Below, piece after piece: positions 50,144 through 60,550 of a stretch of DNA of 64,000 bases (the first letter of the stretch is position 1; each line of letters opens with the position of its first letter). The stretch comes from a methane-oxidizing endosymbiont of Gigantopelta aegis (lineage in GTDB: Bacteria > Pseudomonadota > Gammaproteobacteria > Methylococcales > Methylomonadaceae). The notes below the pieces were generated by a model that was given only the letters and a program-made list of their open reading frames with translations, was not told where the DNA came from and did no database searches. Position numbers and translations under genes: made by a program. The stretch is from positions 1,024,307 to 1,088,306 of the forward strand of contig NZ_JAEHGD010000001.1 in assembly GCF_016097405.1 (NCBI RefSeq), given 5' to 3'.

Positions 50144-51895
50144 TTATGCCTTTTTAAAAAGTCCTGAATCCTTTTGAAGCGCCCAATATAGACCTTTGGC
50201 CTCCAGTAACGCCTGATGTGTTCCTTTTTCGGCGATTTTGCCACTTTTAATCACAAAAATTACATCTGCTTTAACTATCGTTGAAAGACGATGCGCAATA
50301 ACAATCGTCGTCCTTCCTTTCATAATTTTATCTAAAGCCGCCTGAATATATTTTTCTGATTGAACGTCTAAGGCCGATGTCGCCTCATCCAGGATCAATA
50401 CTGATGCATTTTTTAAAATCGCTCTGGCCAATGCCAACCTTTGTCGTTGCCCACCTGACAAACTTATCCCTTGCTCCCCAATATTGGTATCAAAGCCTTC
50501 TGGTAATTTTTCGATAAATTCCAAGGCGTAAGCATCCTTTGCGGCTTGAATGATATCTTCACGGCTAGCACCATTCAACTCTCCATACGCAATATTATTG
50601 GCGACCGTATCATTGAACAAGGTGACGTTTTGACTGACTAAAGCAATTTGTTTTCTTAATGAGGCTAAGGTGTAATCTGTTATTTCAACGCCATCCAGTA
50701 ATATTTGTCCTTTTTCATAATCATAAAACCGAGGCAACAAATTGATTATGGAGCTTTTGCCACCACCTGATGGGCCAACTAAGGCTACCGTTTGCCCTGG
50801 CTTTATTTTAAAACTCAAGTTATCTAAGACATTTTTATCTTTATCATAGGAAAAAAAGACATTCTTATATTCGATTTCACCATCAACCCTGTCAACTTCA
50901 TAATGCCCTGTATCTTTTTCTATTTCTTCATCCAGAACTTCAAAAATACTTTCCGCTGCAACAATCCCTTTTTGGATGAGGCTATTCGCATCGCTAAGCT
51001 GTCGAATAGGTTTAGGCAGCATAAAAGCGGCAGTCAAATACCCTACAAAACTACCTGCACTACTATCTTCCATAATAAATAAAGCCAGATACATCAAACC
51101 GGCTAACGCCAAAGATATAAAAAATTGCATCAAGGGATTATGAATCGCCATTGTTGCAGACAGCTTTAATGATTGGCTTCGATTACGCCAACTGCTTTGA
51201 TGGAAACGTTTTTTCTCATACTCCTGACCACCATAACTACGAACTATCCTATTACCATGGATAAGCTCGGAGGCAACATGAGTCATATCCCCCACTGAAT
51301 CTTGTATATTTTTGCCTAAGCGCCGAAGCCGCTTACTGACATATCCAACCATGATTGCAATAACCGGGGTAATGGTCAGAAAAATCAATGTCAGCCGCCA
51401 TTCGCTATAAAACAAATAAGCCAGCAATCCTAAAACAGTCAGGCCTTCTCGAACAAATGTTCGCACGGCATCGGTTACAGCTGTAGTCACTTCACCCACA
51501 TTATGGGTAATTCTGGAAATTAAATAACCATGATTGTTTTTATCAAAATATTCCGTCGGTAATAATGTGTATTGATCAAATACGGCACAGCGTAAATCAT
51601 GAACAACATTGTTGGAGACTTTAGCTAAAAAATAATTACCTAGATAAGTACCAACACCCCGGATAAAAAACAAACCGACAAACAACAAAGGCAAATAGAG
51701 CATTTTTTCACGCTGATCACTTTGCAAGGTATCGATGATATGCTTAATGACTGCGGCAAAAAGCGGCTGTGTTGCCGAATACAGCAAAAAACCAATGACA
51801 CTTATAAAAAAAGCCCATAAATAGGGCTTTACGTAACCGAGTAATCGTCGATATACGCGAATACTTGACGCGTTATTTTTTGTTTTTTTTGCCAT
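50144..51895 (-). CDS. msbA: Lipid A export ABC transporter MsbA
   Basis: A 583-aa half-transporter: six membrane helices, then an ATPase with Walker A GPSGGGKSS, signature LSGGQRQRLALARAIL and Walker B VLILDEATSALD. It flips lipid A-core across the inner membrane. Its ATG follows directly on the TAG of the upstream membrane-protein gene. Its end lies against the rRNA promoters, in the same direction. Confidence 0.93.
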   Translation of the reverse strand: MAKKTKNNASSIRVYRRLLGYVKPYLWAFFISVIGFLLYSATQPLFAAVIKHIIDTLQSDQREKMLYLPLLFVGLFFIRGVGTYLGNYFLAKVSNNVVHDLRCAVFDQYTLLPTEYFDKNNHGYLISRITHNVGEVTTAVTDAVRTFVREGLTVLGLLAYLFYSEWRLTLIFLTITPVIAIMVGYVSKRLRRLGKNIQDSVGDMTHVASELIHGNRIVRSYGGQEYEKKRFHQSSWRNRSQSLKLSATMAIHNPLMQFFISLALAGLMYLALFIMEDSSAGSFVGYLTAAFMLPKPIRQLSDANSLIQKGIVAAESIFEVLDEEIEKDTGHYEVDRVDGEIEYKNVFFSYDKDKNVLDNLSFKIKPGQTVALVGPSGGGKSSIINLLPRFYDYEKGQILLDGVEITDYTLASLRKQIALVSQNVTLFNDTVANNIAYGELNGASREDIIQAAKDAYALEFIEKLPEGFDTNIGEQGISLSGGQRQRLALARAILKNASVLILDEATSALDVQSEKYIQAALDKIMKGRTTIVIAHRLSTIVKADVIFVIKSGKIAEKGTHQALLEAKGLYWALQKDSGLFKKA

Positions 51896-52705
51896 CTACT
51901 TAGTTGTGTTCTTAATTCCTGACAAGCGGGCAAATTTCGGCCAAGCTAAGCGCTTCAGATTATAGCGTTCAATTTTTTGTAATAAAAAAGCCGACCCTGC
52001 CAATGCTACAGCATCAACCAAACAATACCACGCAGCAACCCCACTTGGCGGATTCCCTTGTGCTAAAGTCGATGCCGGATCTATAGCCGCCCAATTCCAG
52101 GTTCCTAAGGCAGTACCTACGAGCTCAACCCAGGTTGTAATAAAAAACGCCCCTAAATAAACCATTGAAGAGCGCCCTTTCAAGAGGAAAATAAGATAAA
52201 TTGTAAATAAAATAGCACCAATTTCATCTTTTCTGCCGGAAATCCCGAACAATGCCAATGCCGCCCAAATGCCGCCAAAAACAACGACAAATTGCAATAT
52301 TTTTCGCGCGTGACGCTGGAAAAATCCCGATCGCCCCAGTACAACCGCAGTCAAATAAACAATACCATGACCTGGAGGAACAAAAGCTGGAACATTTTCC
52401 ATTCGATAGGTATAACCTGCCATATATATTGATGCAAAATGCTCCCCGAGCGTCGCAAAAGCGACCGCGACAAGCACTTGCGCTCGCACATGAGCCGATT
52501 CGCCTGCCAGAAAAACAAACAAGGTCACCCATCCGGCCACACCTAAGGCTCGCTGTAAATTAGGCCCTGCCACAGAATCGATGATAAAACACAACGCAAC
52601 ACCCACAAACGCCGCCAAGGCGACATAATAATCTCTGGGATTATGCTCAACGTCAACATCATGAACCGGAAAATGCGGTAGTGTTATTTTTTTGAGTATC
52701 GTCAT
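51896..52705 (-). CDS. Unknown multi-pass membrane protein upstream of msbA
   Basis: A 269-aa protein with seven or eight hydrophobic helices that I cannot assign to a named family. Notable polar motifs between helices are GEHFASIYMAGYTYRMENVPAF (first 20 residues cited as GEHFASIYMAGYTYRMENVP) and FVPPGHGIVYLTA, with conserved-looking Glu, His and Arg. ELVGTALGTWNW lies further on. It is translationally linked to msbA (TAG-ATG), so it may act in envelope lipid handling. That is an inference from position. Confidence 0.75.
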   Translation of the reverse strand: MTILKKITLPHFPVHDVDVEHNPRDYYVALAAFVGVALCFIIDSVAGPNLQRALGVAGWVTLFVFLAGESAHVRAQVLVAVAFATLGEHFASIYMAGYTYRMENVPAFVPPGHGIVYLTAVVLGRSGFFQRHARKILQFVVVFGGIWAALALFGISGRKDEIGAILFTIYLIFLLKGRSSMVYLGAFFITTWVELVGTALGTWNWAAIDPASTLAQGNPPSGVAAWYCLVDAVALAGSAFLLQKIERYNLKRLAWPKFARLSGIKNTTK

Positions 52706-52743
52706 GCGTCTTTAGTATTTTATGGCTCCGAAAAATACAGCTT

Positions 52744-53232
52744 TTAGTCTTCAGCCAAGTTGCGATAAGCTGAATCAAAATAGAGTAATGGCGCACCCTG
52801 GTTTTGAGTGACACTTTCGACCTGACCGATTACAATCCAGTGCGTTCCAGCCTTCACTTGCTGTACCAGCGTACACTCAAGGCTCGCCAAAGAATTTTTC
52901 AACACAGGAGAGCCGGTTTTGCCTTCTTCCCAATCCACATTGGCAAAGCGCTCTTCTTGACTATTCGCGCCAGCAAATTGATTTGAAACATCCTGCTGCT
53001 CGCTGTTTAAAATATTGACCGCAAATTTGTTCTGCTCCAGAATCACCTTGCCGGTATCGGCTTTTTCATGGATACATACCAGAATTTGCGGTGGCTCCAG
53101 TGAAACACTGCTAAAAGATGTTGCCGTCATGCCTTTGACACCCTCTTGCTCGGATTTTGCTGTCACAACAGTCACGCCGCTTGCCCATAATCTCAGTGTG
53201 TTTTTAAAGTCTTGTTCTGAAACTGCCATCAT
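52744..53232 (-). CDS. Flavin reductase (HpaC/RutF-like)
   Basis: A 162-aa FMN-binding split-barrel protein. Family pattern: LRLWASGVTVVTAKSEQ, GMTATSFSSVSLEPPQILVCI, KFAVNILNSEQQDVSNQFAG and AGTHWIVIGQVESV. It would supply reduced flavin to a monooxygenase; no partner is adjacent, but the halogenase-like flavoprotein at 14380 would need reduced flavin. It lies 11 bp after lysS on the same strand. Confidence 0.88.
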   Translation of the reverse strand: MMAVSEQDFKNTLRLWASGVTVVTAKSEQEGVKGMTATSFSSVSLEPPQILVCIHEKADTGKVILEQNKFAVNILNSEQQDVSNQFAGANSQEERFANVDWEEGKTGSPVLKNSLASLECTLVQQVKAGTHWIVIGQVESVTQNQGAPLLYFDSAYRNLAED

Positions 53233-53243
53233 TTTCCTCAGGT

Positions 53244-54740
53244 CTACTGTTTTGGTTTGAGATGTGGAAATAATAAAACATCTCGAATACTCGGCGCATC
53301 GGTAAACAACATAACCAACCGATCAATACCAATGCCTTCACCCGCTGTTGGCGGCATGCCATGCTCTAATGCGGTAATATAATCTGCATCATAATGCATC
53401 GCTTCGTTATCACCGGCCTCTTTTTCTTCCACTTGTTTGCGAAAACGTTCAGCCTGGTCTTCCGCATCGTTCAATTCGGTAAAGCCATTGGCGATTTCGC
53501 GCCCGCCGACAAAAAATTCAAACCGATCTGTCACTTCAGGGTTTTCATCATTGCGCCGCGCCAACGGTGATACCTCAACCGGGTAGGCGGTAATAAAGGT
53601 TGGATTCATCAGACGATGCTCCACGGTTTTTTCAAAAATCTCGATCTGGACTTTACCCAACCCATAACTCTCCTTAACTGGAATACCCAGATTTTCCGCT
53701 ACCTTGACAGCGGCATCCCGATTATCAATATCAGATAGGGTCAAATCGGGATTAAAATGCAATATGGACTCAACCACCGTCATCCGTTCAAACGGCTTAC
53801 CGAAATCATATTTTTCACCTTGGTATTCAATCACAGATTCACCGACAATTTCTTTGGCGATACCTCTGAGCATCGCTTCAGTCAAGTCCATCAAGTCTTC
53901 ATATTCAGCATAGGCCTGATAAAACTCCAGCATGGTGAATTCTGGATTATGCCGAGTCGAAAGCCCTTCGTTGCGAAAATTGCGATTGATTTCAAACACG
54001 CGTTCAAAACCGCCGACCACTAATCGTTTCAAATAAAGTTCAGGGGCAATACGCAAATACATTTCCAGATCCAGCGCATTGTGATAGGTTTTAAACGGCC
54101 TGGCCGTTGCGCCGCCGGGAATGACCTGCATCATCGGCGTCTCAACCTCAAGAAAATCACGTTCAATCAAAAATTGGCGAATATACGAAACGATTTGCGA
54201 GCGAATCCGAAAGATTTTTCGGGACTGTTCGCTCATAATCAGATCAAGATAACGCTGCCGGTATTTAATCTCCTGATCGGCAATGCCATGAAATTTTTCA
54301 GGCAAAGGGCGTAACGCTTTGGTCAACAAACGAATATTATCGACCCGGATACTCAGCTCCCCCACCTTGGTTTTAAACAAAACACCTTCGGCGCCGATAA
54401 TGTCACCAATATCCCATTTTTTAAACTGTTCGTTATAGAAACCTTCCGGCAAAACATCACGTGTGACATAAAGCTGAATTTTGCCGGACATATCTTGAAT
54501 ATGGCAAAAACTTGCTTTTCCCATAATGCGGCGCGTCATCATACGGCCAGCTACTTTGACCCGAATTGGATTCGCTTCTAATTCCTCTTTGCTTTTTTCA
54601 CCATATTCAGCTAGTAGCTCTCCGGCAACTACATTGCGGCGAAAATCGGTAGGAAAGGCGATTCCTTCAGCTCTTAACGCCTGCAACTTTTGCCGGCGTT
54701 GCTGGATTTGTTCCTGTTCGTCTTGTACGGTCTCTGTCAT
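53244..54740 (-). CDS. lysS: Lysyl-tRNA synthetase (class II)
   Basis: A 498-aa enzyme with the N-terminal OB-fold ([22 protein letters not shown], anticodon binding) and the class II core: motif 2 region [20 protein letters not shown] and motif 3 [13 protein letters not shown]. The prfB-lysS pair is conserved in gammaproteobacteria. Confidence 0.97.
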   Translation of the reverse strand: MTETVQDEQEQIQQRRQKLQALRAEGIAFPTDFRRNVVAGELLAEYGEKSKEELEANPIRVKVAGRMMTRRIMGKASFCHIQDMSGKIQLYVTRDVLPEGFYNEQFKKWDIGDIIGAEGVLFKTKVGELSIRVDNIRLLTKALRPLPEKFHGIADQEIKYRQRYLDLIMSEQSRKIFRIRSQIVSYIRQFLIERDFLEVETPMMQVIPGGATARPFKTYHNALDLEMYLRIAPELYLKRLVVGGFERVFEINRNFRNEGLSTRHNPEFTMLEFYQAYAEYEDLMDLTEAMLRGIAKEIVGESVIEYQGEKYDFGKPFERMTVVESILHFNPDLTLSDIDNRDAAVKVAENLGIPVKESYGLGKVQIEIFEKTVEHRLMNPTFITAYPVEVSPLARRNDENPEVTDRFEFFVGGREIANGFTELNDAEDQAERFRKQVEEKEAGDNEAMHYDADYITALEHGMPPTAGEGIGIDRLVMLFTDAPSIRDVLLFPHLKPKQ

Positions 54741-54764
54741 TTTATGCTTTAGTCATAGTTTTGG

Positions 54765-55862
54765 TTACAGACCAGCTTTCAAGCTGGCTTCGATAAATTG
54801 ATCCAGGTCGCCATCTAATACCGCTTGAGTATTGCCTGTTTCGACGCCAGTACGCAAATCCTTGATCCGCGACTGGTCTAATACATAAGAGCGAATCTGA
54901 CTACCCCAGCCAATATCGGATTTAGTATCTTCCAGTGCCTGCTGTGCTTCGCTACGCTTCATCATTTCAAGCTCATACAACTTGGCTTTCAATTGTTTCA
55001 TCGCGGTATCTTTATTCTTGTGTTGCGACCTGTCATTCTGACATTGCACCACGATACCGGTTGGATTATGTGTGATACGGACGGCCGACTCGGTTCGGTT
55101 GACATGCTGACCACCGGCACCACTCGCCCGATACACATCAATCCGCAAATCGGCCGGATTAATGTCGATATCAATATCATCATTGATTTCGGGCGAAACA
55201 AAAACCGATGCAAATGATGTGTGGCGGCGATTACCGGAATCGAACGGCGATTTTCTGACCAGGCGATGAACGCCTGTTTCAGTCCGTAACCAGCCAAAGG
55301 CATAATCACCTTCAAACAGAATCGTTGCACTTTTAATACCGGCCACCTCACCTGGAGACTCTTCGATCACTGAGGTAGCGAAGCCTTTTTGCTCACCCCA
55401 GCGCAGATACATTCTGAGCAGCATGGATGCCCAGTCCTGTGCTTCCGTACCGCCAGAACCGGCTTGTATATCGAGAAAGGCATTATTAGCGTCCATCTCG
55501 CCAGAGAACATCCGTCGAAATTCCAAACTGTTGACCTTACGCGCGTATTGATTCAAATCCTCAGCGACCGTATCAACCGTTTCCGCATCACCTTCTTCAA
55601 CTGCCATTTCCAGCAATTCAGCCAAATCACTCAAACCGTGCTCCAGCTCATCAATCGTTTCGACGATAGCCTCCAACTGCCCCCGCTCTTTTCCTAACGC
55701 CTGCGCCTGTTCGGGATTATTCCACACATCAGGACTCTCAAGCTCTCTTAGAACTTCAACTAATCGCTCGCTTTTTTCCTCATAATTGAGATACTGCTTG
55801 AGCGCCTGTGTCCTTTCGCTAAGGTCGGCAATTTTATTTTTAATCGGGTTTATTTCTTGCAT
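54765..55862 (-). CDS. prfB: Peptide chain release factor 2, without programmed frameshift
   Basis: A 365-aa RF2 in one uninterrupted frame from ATG at 55862. The stop-codon-reading SPF motif (RKSPFDSG) and catalytic GGQ (SGAGGQHVN) are present. In most bacteria codon 26 is an in-frame TGA needing a +1 frameshift; here the equivalent stretch reads TATCTCAATTAT (KQYLNYEEK) with no stop. Autoregulation by frameshifting is therefore absent. Confidence 0.97.
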   Translation of the reverse strand: MQEINPIKNKIADLSERTQALKQYLNYEEKSERLVEVLRELESPDVWNNPEQAQALGKERGQLEAIVETIDELEHGLSDLAELLEMAVEEGDAETVDTVAEDLNQYARKVNSLEFRRMFSGEMDANNAFLDIQAGSGGTEAQDWASMLLRMYLRWGEQKGFATSVIEESPGEVAGIKSATILFEGDYAFGWLRTETGVHRLVRKSPFDSGNRRHTSFASVFVSPEINDDIDIDINPADLRIDVYRASGAGGQHVNRTESAVRITHNPTGIVVQCQNDRSQHKNKDTAMKQLKAKLYELEMMKRSEAQQALEDTKSDIGWGSQIRSYVLDQSRIKDLRTGVETGNTQAVLDGDLDQFIEASLKAGL

Positions 55863-55920
55863 AAATCATTATAACTGTTGAAACAGTCGGCTATATCCTG
55901 AAAAAACAGCTAATTATACC

Positions 55921-56718
55921 TTATTGTAACAATTGCCGCCGATAACGTTTCAACGCCCAGACAACGACGCCAACACCGATCAGGAAAAATGGAATACTGA
56001 GTATTTGCCCGGTCGTCAACCAAAAATCATGATTGTAGGAAGCCTGCCGCGTCTTAAAAAATTCCAATACGAAACGAGCACTGAACGCCAGAATACAAAA
56101 CAGGCCAAACAATAAACCATTGATTTGTTTTTCAGCCGTTTTCCGATAAACCCAGACCAGAACGAGAAAAATAACGGCATATGAAATGGATTCATAAAGC
56201 TGCACCGGATGGCGCGGCAAGGTATCCACACGCGGGAAAATAATCGCCCAAGGTATCTGCGCCGGAATACCGACGATTTCAGAATTAAAAAAATTACCGA
56301 CACGAATAAAGGATGCCGCAATCATTGACGTCATGGCAACCCTGTCCAGTAACCACAGAAAATTATCTCCTGTTTTACGCACGTACAGATATAAACTGAG
56401 AATAATGCCGATACTGGCACCATGACTGGCCAACCCCCCTTCCCAGATGGCGAAAATCTTAAGCGGATGGGTCAGATAAAACACAGGATCATAAAACAAA
56501 CAATGGCCAAGACGGGCGCCAACGATCGTACCAATCGCCATATACCACAACAGATCATCCAGCTGTTCGACATTCTTGCCTTCGCGCCGATAGATCCACT
56601 GCATCACATAAAAACTCGCCATAAAAGCCGATGCAAACATCAAGCCATACCAGCGAATCTTCACAGCACCAAGATCCAGCAGCACAGGATCAATATTCCA
56701 AACAAGATATTCATTCAT
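55921..56718 (-). CDS. lgt: Prolipoprotein diacylglyceryl transferase
   Basis: A 265-aa membrane enzyme adding diacylglycerol to lipoprotein Cys. The start MNEYLVWNIDPVLL is at 56718. Family motifs are present in variant form: WEGGLASHGASIGI (His kept, HGA instead of HGG), RVGNFFNSEIVG and LPRHPVQLYE. These variants are more like the Bacteroidetes-type Lgt than E. coli Lgt, a weak hint of transfer. About 155 bp separate it from the IS copy behind it in coordinate order. Confidence 0.92.
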   Translation of the reverse strand: MNEYLVWNIDPVLLDLGAVKIRWYGLMFASAFMASFYVMQWIYRREGKNVEQLDDLLWYMAIGTIVGARLGHCLFYDPVFYLTHPLKIFAIWEGGLASHGASIGIILSLYLYVRKTGDNFLWLLDRVAMTSMIAASFIRVGNFFNSEIVGIPAQIPWAIIFPRVDTLPRHPVQLYESISYAVIFLVLVWVYRKTAEKQINGLLFGLFCILAFSARFVLEFFKTRQASYNHDFWLTTGQILSIPFFLIGVGVVVWALKRYRRQLLQ

Positions 56719-56872
56719 AAGCGATGACAGCACTCTTTATAATGATGGGTAAAGTAACCCGATTTTCCTGACAATGAAAAGCGATCCATGTATTTAATCC
56801 AGCCTTGCTGTCAACAACATGTAGATGTATGACGCCACAATAACAAGGTTGGCTTAAATGGATGCGATACTA

Positions 56873-57721
56873 GGGGCTGTTGCCATTTCACATAGGTAAC
56901 CATAAAAAGGCGCAAGCCAGAGCGATAGAGCCTTCAAAATTTCGTTTGAGTTTGTCATATCGCGTGGCGATCGCTCTGAAATGCTTAAGTCTTGCAAACA
57001 CATTTTCAACGAGATGGCGATATTTGTAGAGACACCAATCCATTTCATCATTTCCCCGAGTTGAATTCTTTTTTCTTGGGATAACAGGAACAGCCCCTTT
57101 GTCTTTAATTTGAAGACGTAATGCTTCACTGTCATAGCCTCTGTCAGCAACTATATAGTCACCTTTGGGAGCTCTGCAACTAATTTCGGTGCTTCTTTAC
57201 AGTCATGAACTTCGCCGCCTGTCACTGAGAAATGAATAGGAAGACCACAGGCATCAACGGCCATATGAATTTTACTGGTGTTCCCGGCGACAGATTTCCC
57301 TATCGCTGTTTCTTGTTCACAGGCCGCACCACTACTATGCTGATGTGCTTTCACAATACTCCCTCAATAAATTCCCATTCCAGGTCTGGATCAACAACCA
57401 AGGCGTTAAAAATACCCATCAGTTTTTCTTTACGAGACCAGTCATTGAATCGTTTATATACCGCATTCCAATTACCAAAAGCCGTGGGTAAATCTCTCCA
57501 GGGACAACCTACTCGCAAGCGATAAAAATACCTTCGACTGTTTTTCGAAGACAAGGTTTGTCATAAATTCCCATTTTCAACATAATTATCTTCAGTTTCT
57601 CCCAAAGTTCATCCGTAAGCATTTGTCGGGGCATAGTTTGCTTGTTTTTGAGTCAAAATAAACAATCTATGTGGCGGAGTTATTGAATTTCAAGGGGGAT
57701 TTTCAAAACGGCAACAGCCCC
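56873..57721 (-). mobile_element. IS5-family (IS427-like) element, copy C, full length
   Basis: 849 bp with both inverted repeats (GGGGCTGTTGCC...GGCAACAGCCCC) and a TA on each side (56871-56872 and 57722-57723), fitting TA target duplication. It is the only full-length copy in the window. It is inserted directly at the stop codon of the Rieske gene and lies between the SUF operon and lgt. Confidence 0.93.
56888..57634 (-). pseudogene. IS5-family transposase with frameshifts (copy C)
   Basis: All parts are present: MPRQMLTDELWEKL, FI(D/E)GSIVKAHQHS, VADRGYDSEALR, and the C-terminal HLVENVFARLKHFRAIATRYD with the catalytic Glu. Compared with copies A and B there are three one-base losses: in the T run after EGIF (57531 region), in the CCCATCAAT stretch (57362 region), and in the AAAA of ELPKGD (57169 region). 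Two occur in homopolymers. The T-run site could be a programmed frameshift, but the other two break the gene. Confidence 0.82.
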
Positions 57722-58041
57722 TAATCCCAGCGTGTATCTTTAATCTGTATGCGTCCATTGACGACCCGAACCGGAAAAACGGCAACATCTTCATAAGCAG
57801 GCGGGCATTTTACTTCACCCGTTCGAATACAAAATCTGGCACCATGTCGCGGACAAATAATTTCATCACCATCCAGTTCACCGCTCGCGATTTCGGCGCC
57901 ATCATGCGTACAGACATCTTCAATCGCATAAAACTCACCCTTCAGATTAAATATTGCAACATCGCTGCCATCGACATCGACAACGACATGCTCTCCCTCA
58001 GCGATAGCATCGGCCGCCGCCACATCAATCCAATCACTCAT
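57721..58041 (-). CDS. Rieske-type [2Fe-2S] ferredoxin of the SUF region
   Basis: A 106-aa protein with the Rieske cluster motifs CTHDGAEI and CPRHGARF (two Cys, two His). Such small ferredoxins are common next to SUF genes and resemble the ferredoxin parts of non-haem dioxygenases. The stop codon TAG uses TA of the target site and G contributed by the IS end at 57721, so the insertion just missed disrupting the protein. It lies 54 bp after rsmJ. Confidence 0.9.
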   Translation of the reverse strand: MSDWIDVAAADAIAEGEHVVVDVDGSDVAIFNLKGEFYAIEDVCTHDGAEIASGELDGDEIICPRHGARFCIRTGEVKCPPAYEDVAVFPVRVVNGRIQIKDTRWD

Positions 58042-58094
58042 ACGCTTTTCCGATTTTTAAAAAGACACATTGTACCCGAAAGCAACCGCCGCCT

Positions 58095-58850
58095 TTATCG
58101 CAAAAAAACATCATATCGCAACAATTTGCTACGAAAAGATTGATCGGGCTTAGCTAAAGGTTCAGCATAATCAGGACTTTTTATGACAACCCGCTTGCCG
58201 GCAGCCGACATGGCCGCCTCGAATAACTGCATCCTATCCAGGTCATCACCAAGAATATGTCGCAAAACAGCCATGGACTTTTTTGTCAGAGCTGATTTTT
58301 TGCGCTTAGGAGGAAACATAGGATCTAGATAAATACAATCGACCTGTGGCAAATCGCCCAGTAATGTGATGGCATCGCCGTAAATCAACTCAGGCATCTC
58401 CAATGCCCTTCTTTGCACCCAGTCTTTTTCAGATAAACGCTTAAAGCCATCGGCAATCAATGCATGCAAGACTGGAGAACGCTCAAGACAGCGCAATTGA
58501 TAGCCCATACGGAATAAAGCCAGTGAATCTTGCGCCCACCCCGTAGTGGCATCCATCACCGTCCGTGTTTTTTTACCGATGGCCTGAGCGAGTATATTCT
58601 TTCTCGGCGCGGGCCAGGAATGCTGCTCACCCGGACGTGGTTCAATTTCGACCTGCAAACCGCCTTTTTTCAAAGACTGTCTGTCCAGCAGCTTTAACGC
58701 ACCATCCCGATAGCTCAGAAAAAATTCAAAACCAGAATCTGCCATGACCTGTTCTGCCGACAGCACTGGCAACGCTAACCGCTCAGCCAAATGCTGACAG
58801 TCCGACTGCCGATCTGGATTCAGCAATACGGCGAGCACTAAGCCTGACAT
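58095..58850 (-). CDS. rsmJ: 16S rRNA (guanine-1516-N2)-methyltransferase
   Basis: A 251-aa SAM-dependent enzyme. SAM-binding VMDATTGWAQDSLALFRMGY and catalytic IYLDPMFPPKRKKSALTKKSM are typical of RsmJ. It lies inside a SUF gene string (7 bp after sufU), which is unusual company; the rRNA operon is elsewhere. Confidence 0.93.
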   Translation of the reverse strand: MSGLVLAVLLNPDRQSDCQHLAERLALPVLSAEQVMADSGFEFFLSYRDGALKLLDRQSLKKGGLQVEIEPRPGEQHSWPAPRKNILAQAIGKKTRTVMDATTGWAQDSLALFRMGYQLRCLERSPVLHALIADGFKRLSEKDWVQRRALEMPELIYGDAITLLGDLPQVDCIYLDPMFPPKRKKSALTKKSMAVLRHILGDDLDRMQLFEAAMSAAGKRVVIKSPDYAEPLAKPDQSFRSKLLRYDVFLR

Positions 58851-58857
58851 AGGCGGT

Positions 58858-59310
58858 TTATTCTGTCGAAATGCTGGTTTCCTGGTTTTTCAAGGCAGCA
58901 TCCAGGGTATGCCAAGCCAACGTGGCACATTTGACCCGTGCCGGATACTCCCGGACACCGGCCAAAACAGCCAGCTTGCCCATCGCTTCCAATTGAATGT
59001 CTTCATCCTTGCCAGTTGTCATCTCATGGAATTTTTCAAACAGTTCCTCTGCCTCATCAATTGTTTTTCCTTTGATGATTTCAGTCATCAGCGACACCGA
59101 TGCGGTAGAAATGGCACAGCCGGAGCCCTGAAAACTGGCATCGACAATCTTGTCGCCATCGAGCTTTATATACAAGGTCAGACGATCACCGCATAAGGGA
59201 TTAAATCCTTCCACCGTACGATCAGCATCTTCCATGACCCGGAAATTGCGTGGATTTCGATTGTGATCGAAAATAACTTCCTGGTAAAGATCACGTAAAT
59301 CATCAAACAT
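58858..59310 (-). CDS. sufU: Fe-S scaffold/sulfur-transfer protein SufU
   Basis: A 150-aa NifU/IscU-like protein with the three conserved Cys: FNPLCGD, GSGCAISTASVSLM and RVKCATLAWHTL. It activates SufS or serves as a scaffold. It takes the place of SufE, which is absent from the visible operon. The start overlaps the sufS stop by one base. Confidence 0.94.
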   Translation of the reverse strand: MFDDLRDLYQEVIFDHNRNPRNFRVMEDADRTVEGFNPLCGDRLTLYIKLDGDKIVDASFQGSGCAISTASVSLMTEIIKGKTIDEAEELFEKFHEMTTGKDEDIQLEAMGKLAVLAGVREYPARVKCATLAWHTLDAALKNQETSISTE

Positions 59311-60533
59311 TAGCCAAACACCTCAATCAGGGATTTAATCCCATCCATTAATACATCAATTTCGTCGACCGTATTATACATGGCGAACGAAGCCCGCGCG
59401 GTAGCCGGAACCTGGAAAAAATCCATCACTGGCATGGCGCAATGGTGCCCGGCACGCACCGCAATGCCAAGACTATCCAGCATGGTGCCAATATCATGCG
59501 GATGAATTTTATCTAATACAAACGACAAAATCGCACCTTTGTTTTCCGCTTCCCCGATAATTCGCAAGCCTTCTATTTTACGCGCCTCTTCGGTGGCATA
59601 GGCCAGTAATTCAGCTTCATAAGTGGCAACCGAATCCATCCCCACCTCAACCAGGTAATCAATAGCAGCACCCAACGCTATCGCTTCAGCGATAGCCGGC
59701 GTCCCCGCTTCAAATTTATACGGCAAATCATTATATTCAGTTGCTTCGAACGTCACTTTCCGAATCATATCGCCGCCGCCTTGATATGGTGGCATCGCCT
59801 CCAGCAATTCCTGCTTGCCGTACAACACACCAATGCCTGTCGGCGCATACAACTTATGCCCCGAAAAGGCATAAAAATCGCAATCCAAATCTTGCACATC
59901 AACGCACATATGCGGAATCGCCTGCGCACCATCGAGCAATACCGGAATATTGCGTGCATGCGCCTTGTCGATCAGCTGTTTCACAGGATTGATTGTGCCC
60001 AAGGCGTTAGACATATGCACAACCGAAACCAGCCGAGTTTTATCACTCAACAGTTTTTCAAATTGATCGACTTGCAATTCACCTTTGTGGTTAATTGGGG
60101 CAACTTTTAACACCGCACCGGTTTGCTGACACAACATTTGCCAAGGCACAATATTGGAATGATGCTCCATCGCGGTAATCAGAATTTCATCACCCGCTTT
60201 TATTTGGGTACGGCCAAAGCTTTGTGCGACCAGATTGATCGCGTCGGTGGTGCCTTTAACAAAAATAATCTCTTTATGACTCTTGGCATTGATAAACTGG
60301 CGCACTTTTTCCCGCGCCCCTTCATACAAATCTGTTGAGCGCACACTTAGGGTATGAACACCGCGATGCACATTGGCATAATCATGCCGGTACAAATGTG
60401 ACATGGCCTCGATAACTGCTGCAGGTTTCTGGCAAGTCGCTGCATTATCCAGATAAACCAACGGCTTGTTACGAATTTTTTCTTGCAGTATGGGAAAGTC
60501 TTCCCGTATTTTTTGAATTGGAAATTGAGTCAT
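59310..60533 (-). CDS. sufS: Cysteine desulfurase SufS
   Basis: A 407-aa PLP enzyme producing persulfide sulfur from cysteine. PLP Lys in YAFSGHKLYAPTGIGVLYGK, active Cys in RAGHHCAMPVMDF. It supplies sulfur to SufBCD through SufU. It is 17 bp downstream of sufD. Confidence 0.96.
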   Translation of the reverse strand: MTQFPIQKIREDFPILQEKIRNKPLVYLDNAATCQKPAAVIEAMSHLYRHDYANVHRGVHTLSVRSTDLYEGAREKVRQFINAKSHKEIIFVKGTTDAINLVAQSFGRTQIKAGDEILITAMEHHSNIVPWQMLCQQTGAVLKVAPINHKGELQVDQFEKLLSDKTRLVSVVHMSNALGTINPVKQLIDKAHARNIPVLLDGAQAIPHMCVDVQDLDCDFYAFSGHKLYAPTGIGVLYGKQELLEAMPPYQGGGDMIRKVTFEATEYNDLPYKFEAGTPAIAEAIALGAAIDYLVEVGMDSVATYEAELLAYATEEARKIEGLRIIGEAENKGAILSFVLDKIHPHDIGTMLDSLGIAVRAGHHCAMPVMDFFQVPATARASFAMYNTVDEIDVLMDGIKSLIEVFG

Positions 60534-60550
60534 TTTGAGTGATTGTTAAG

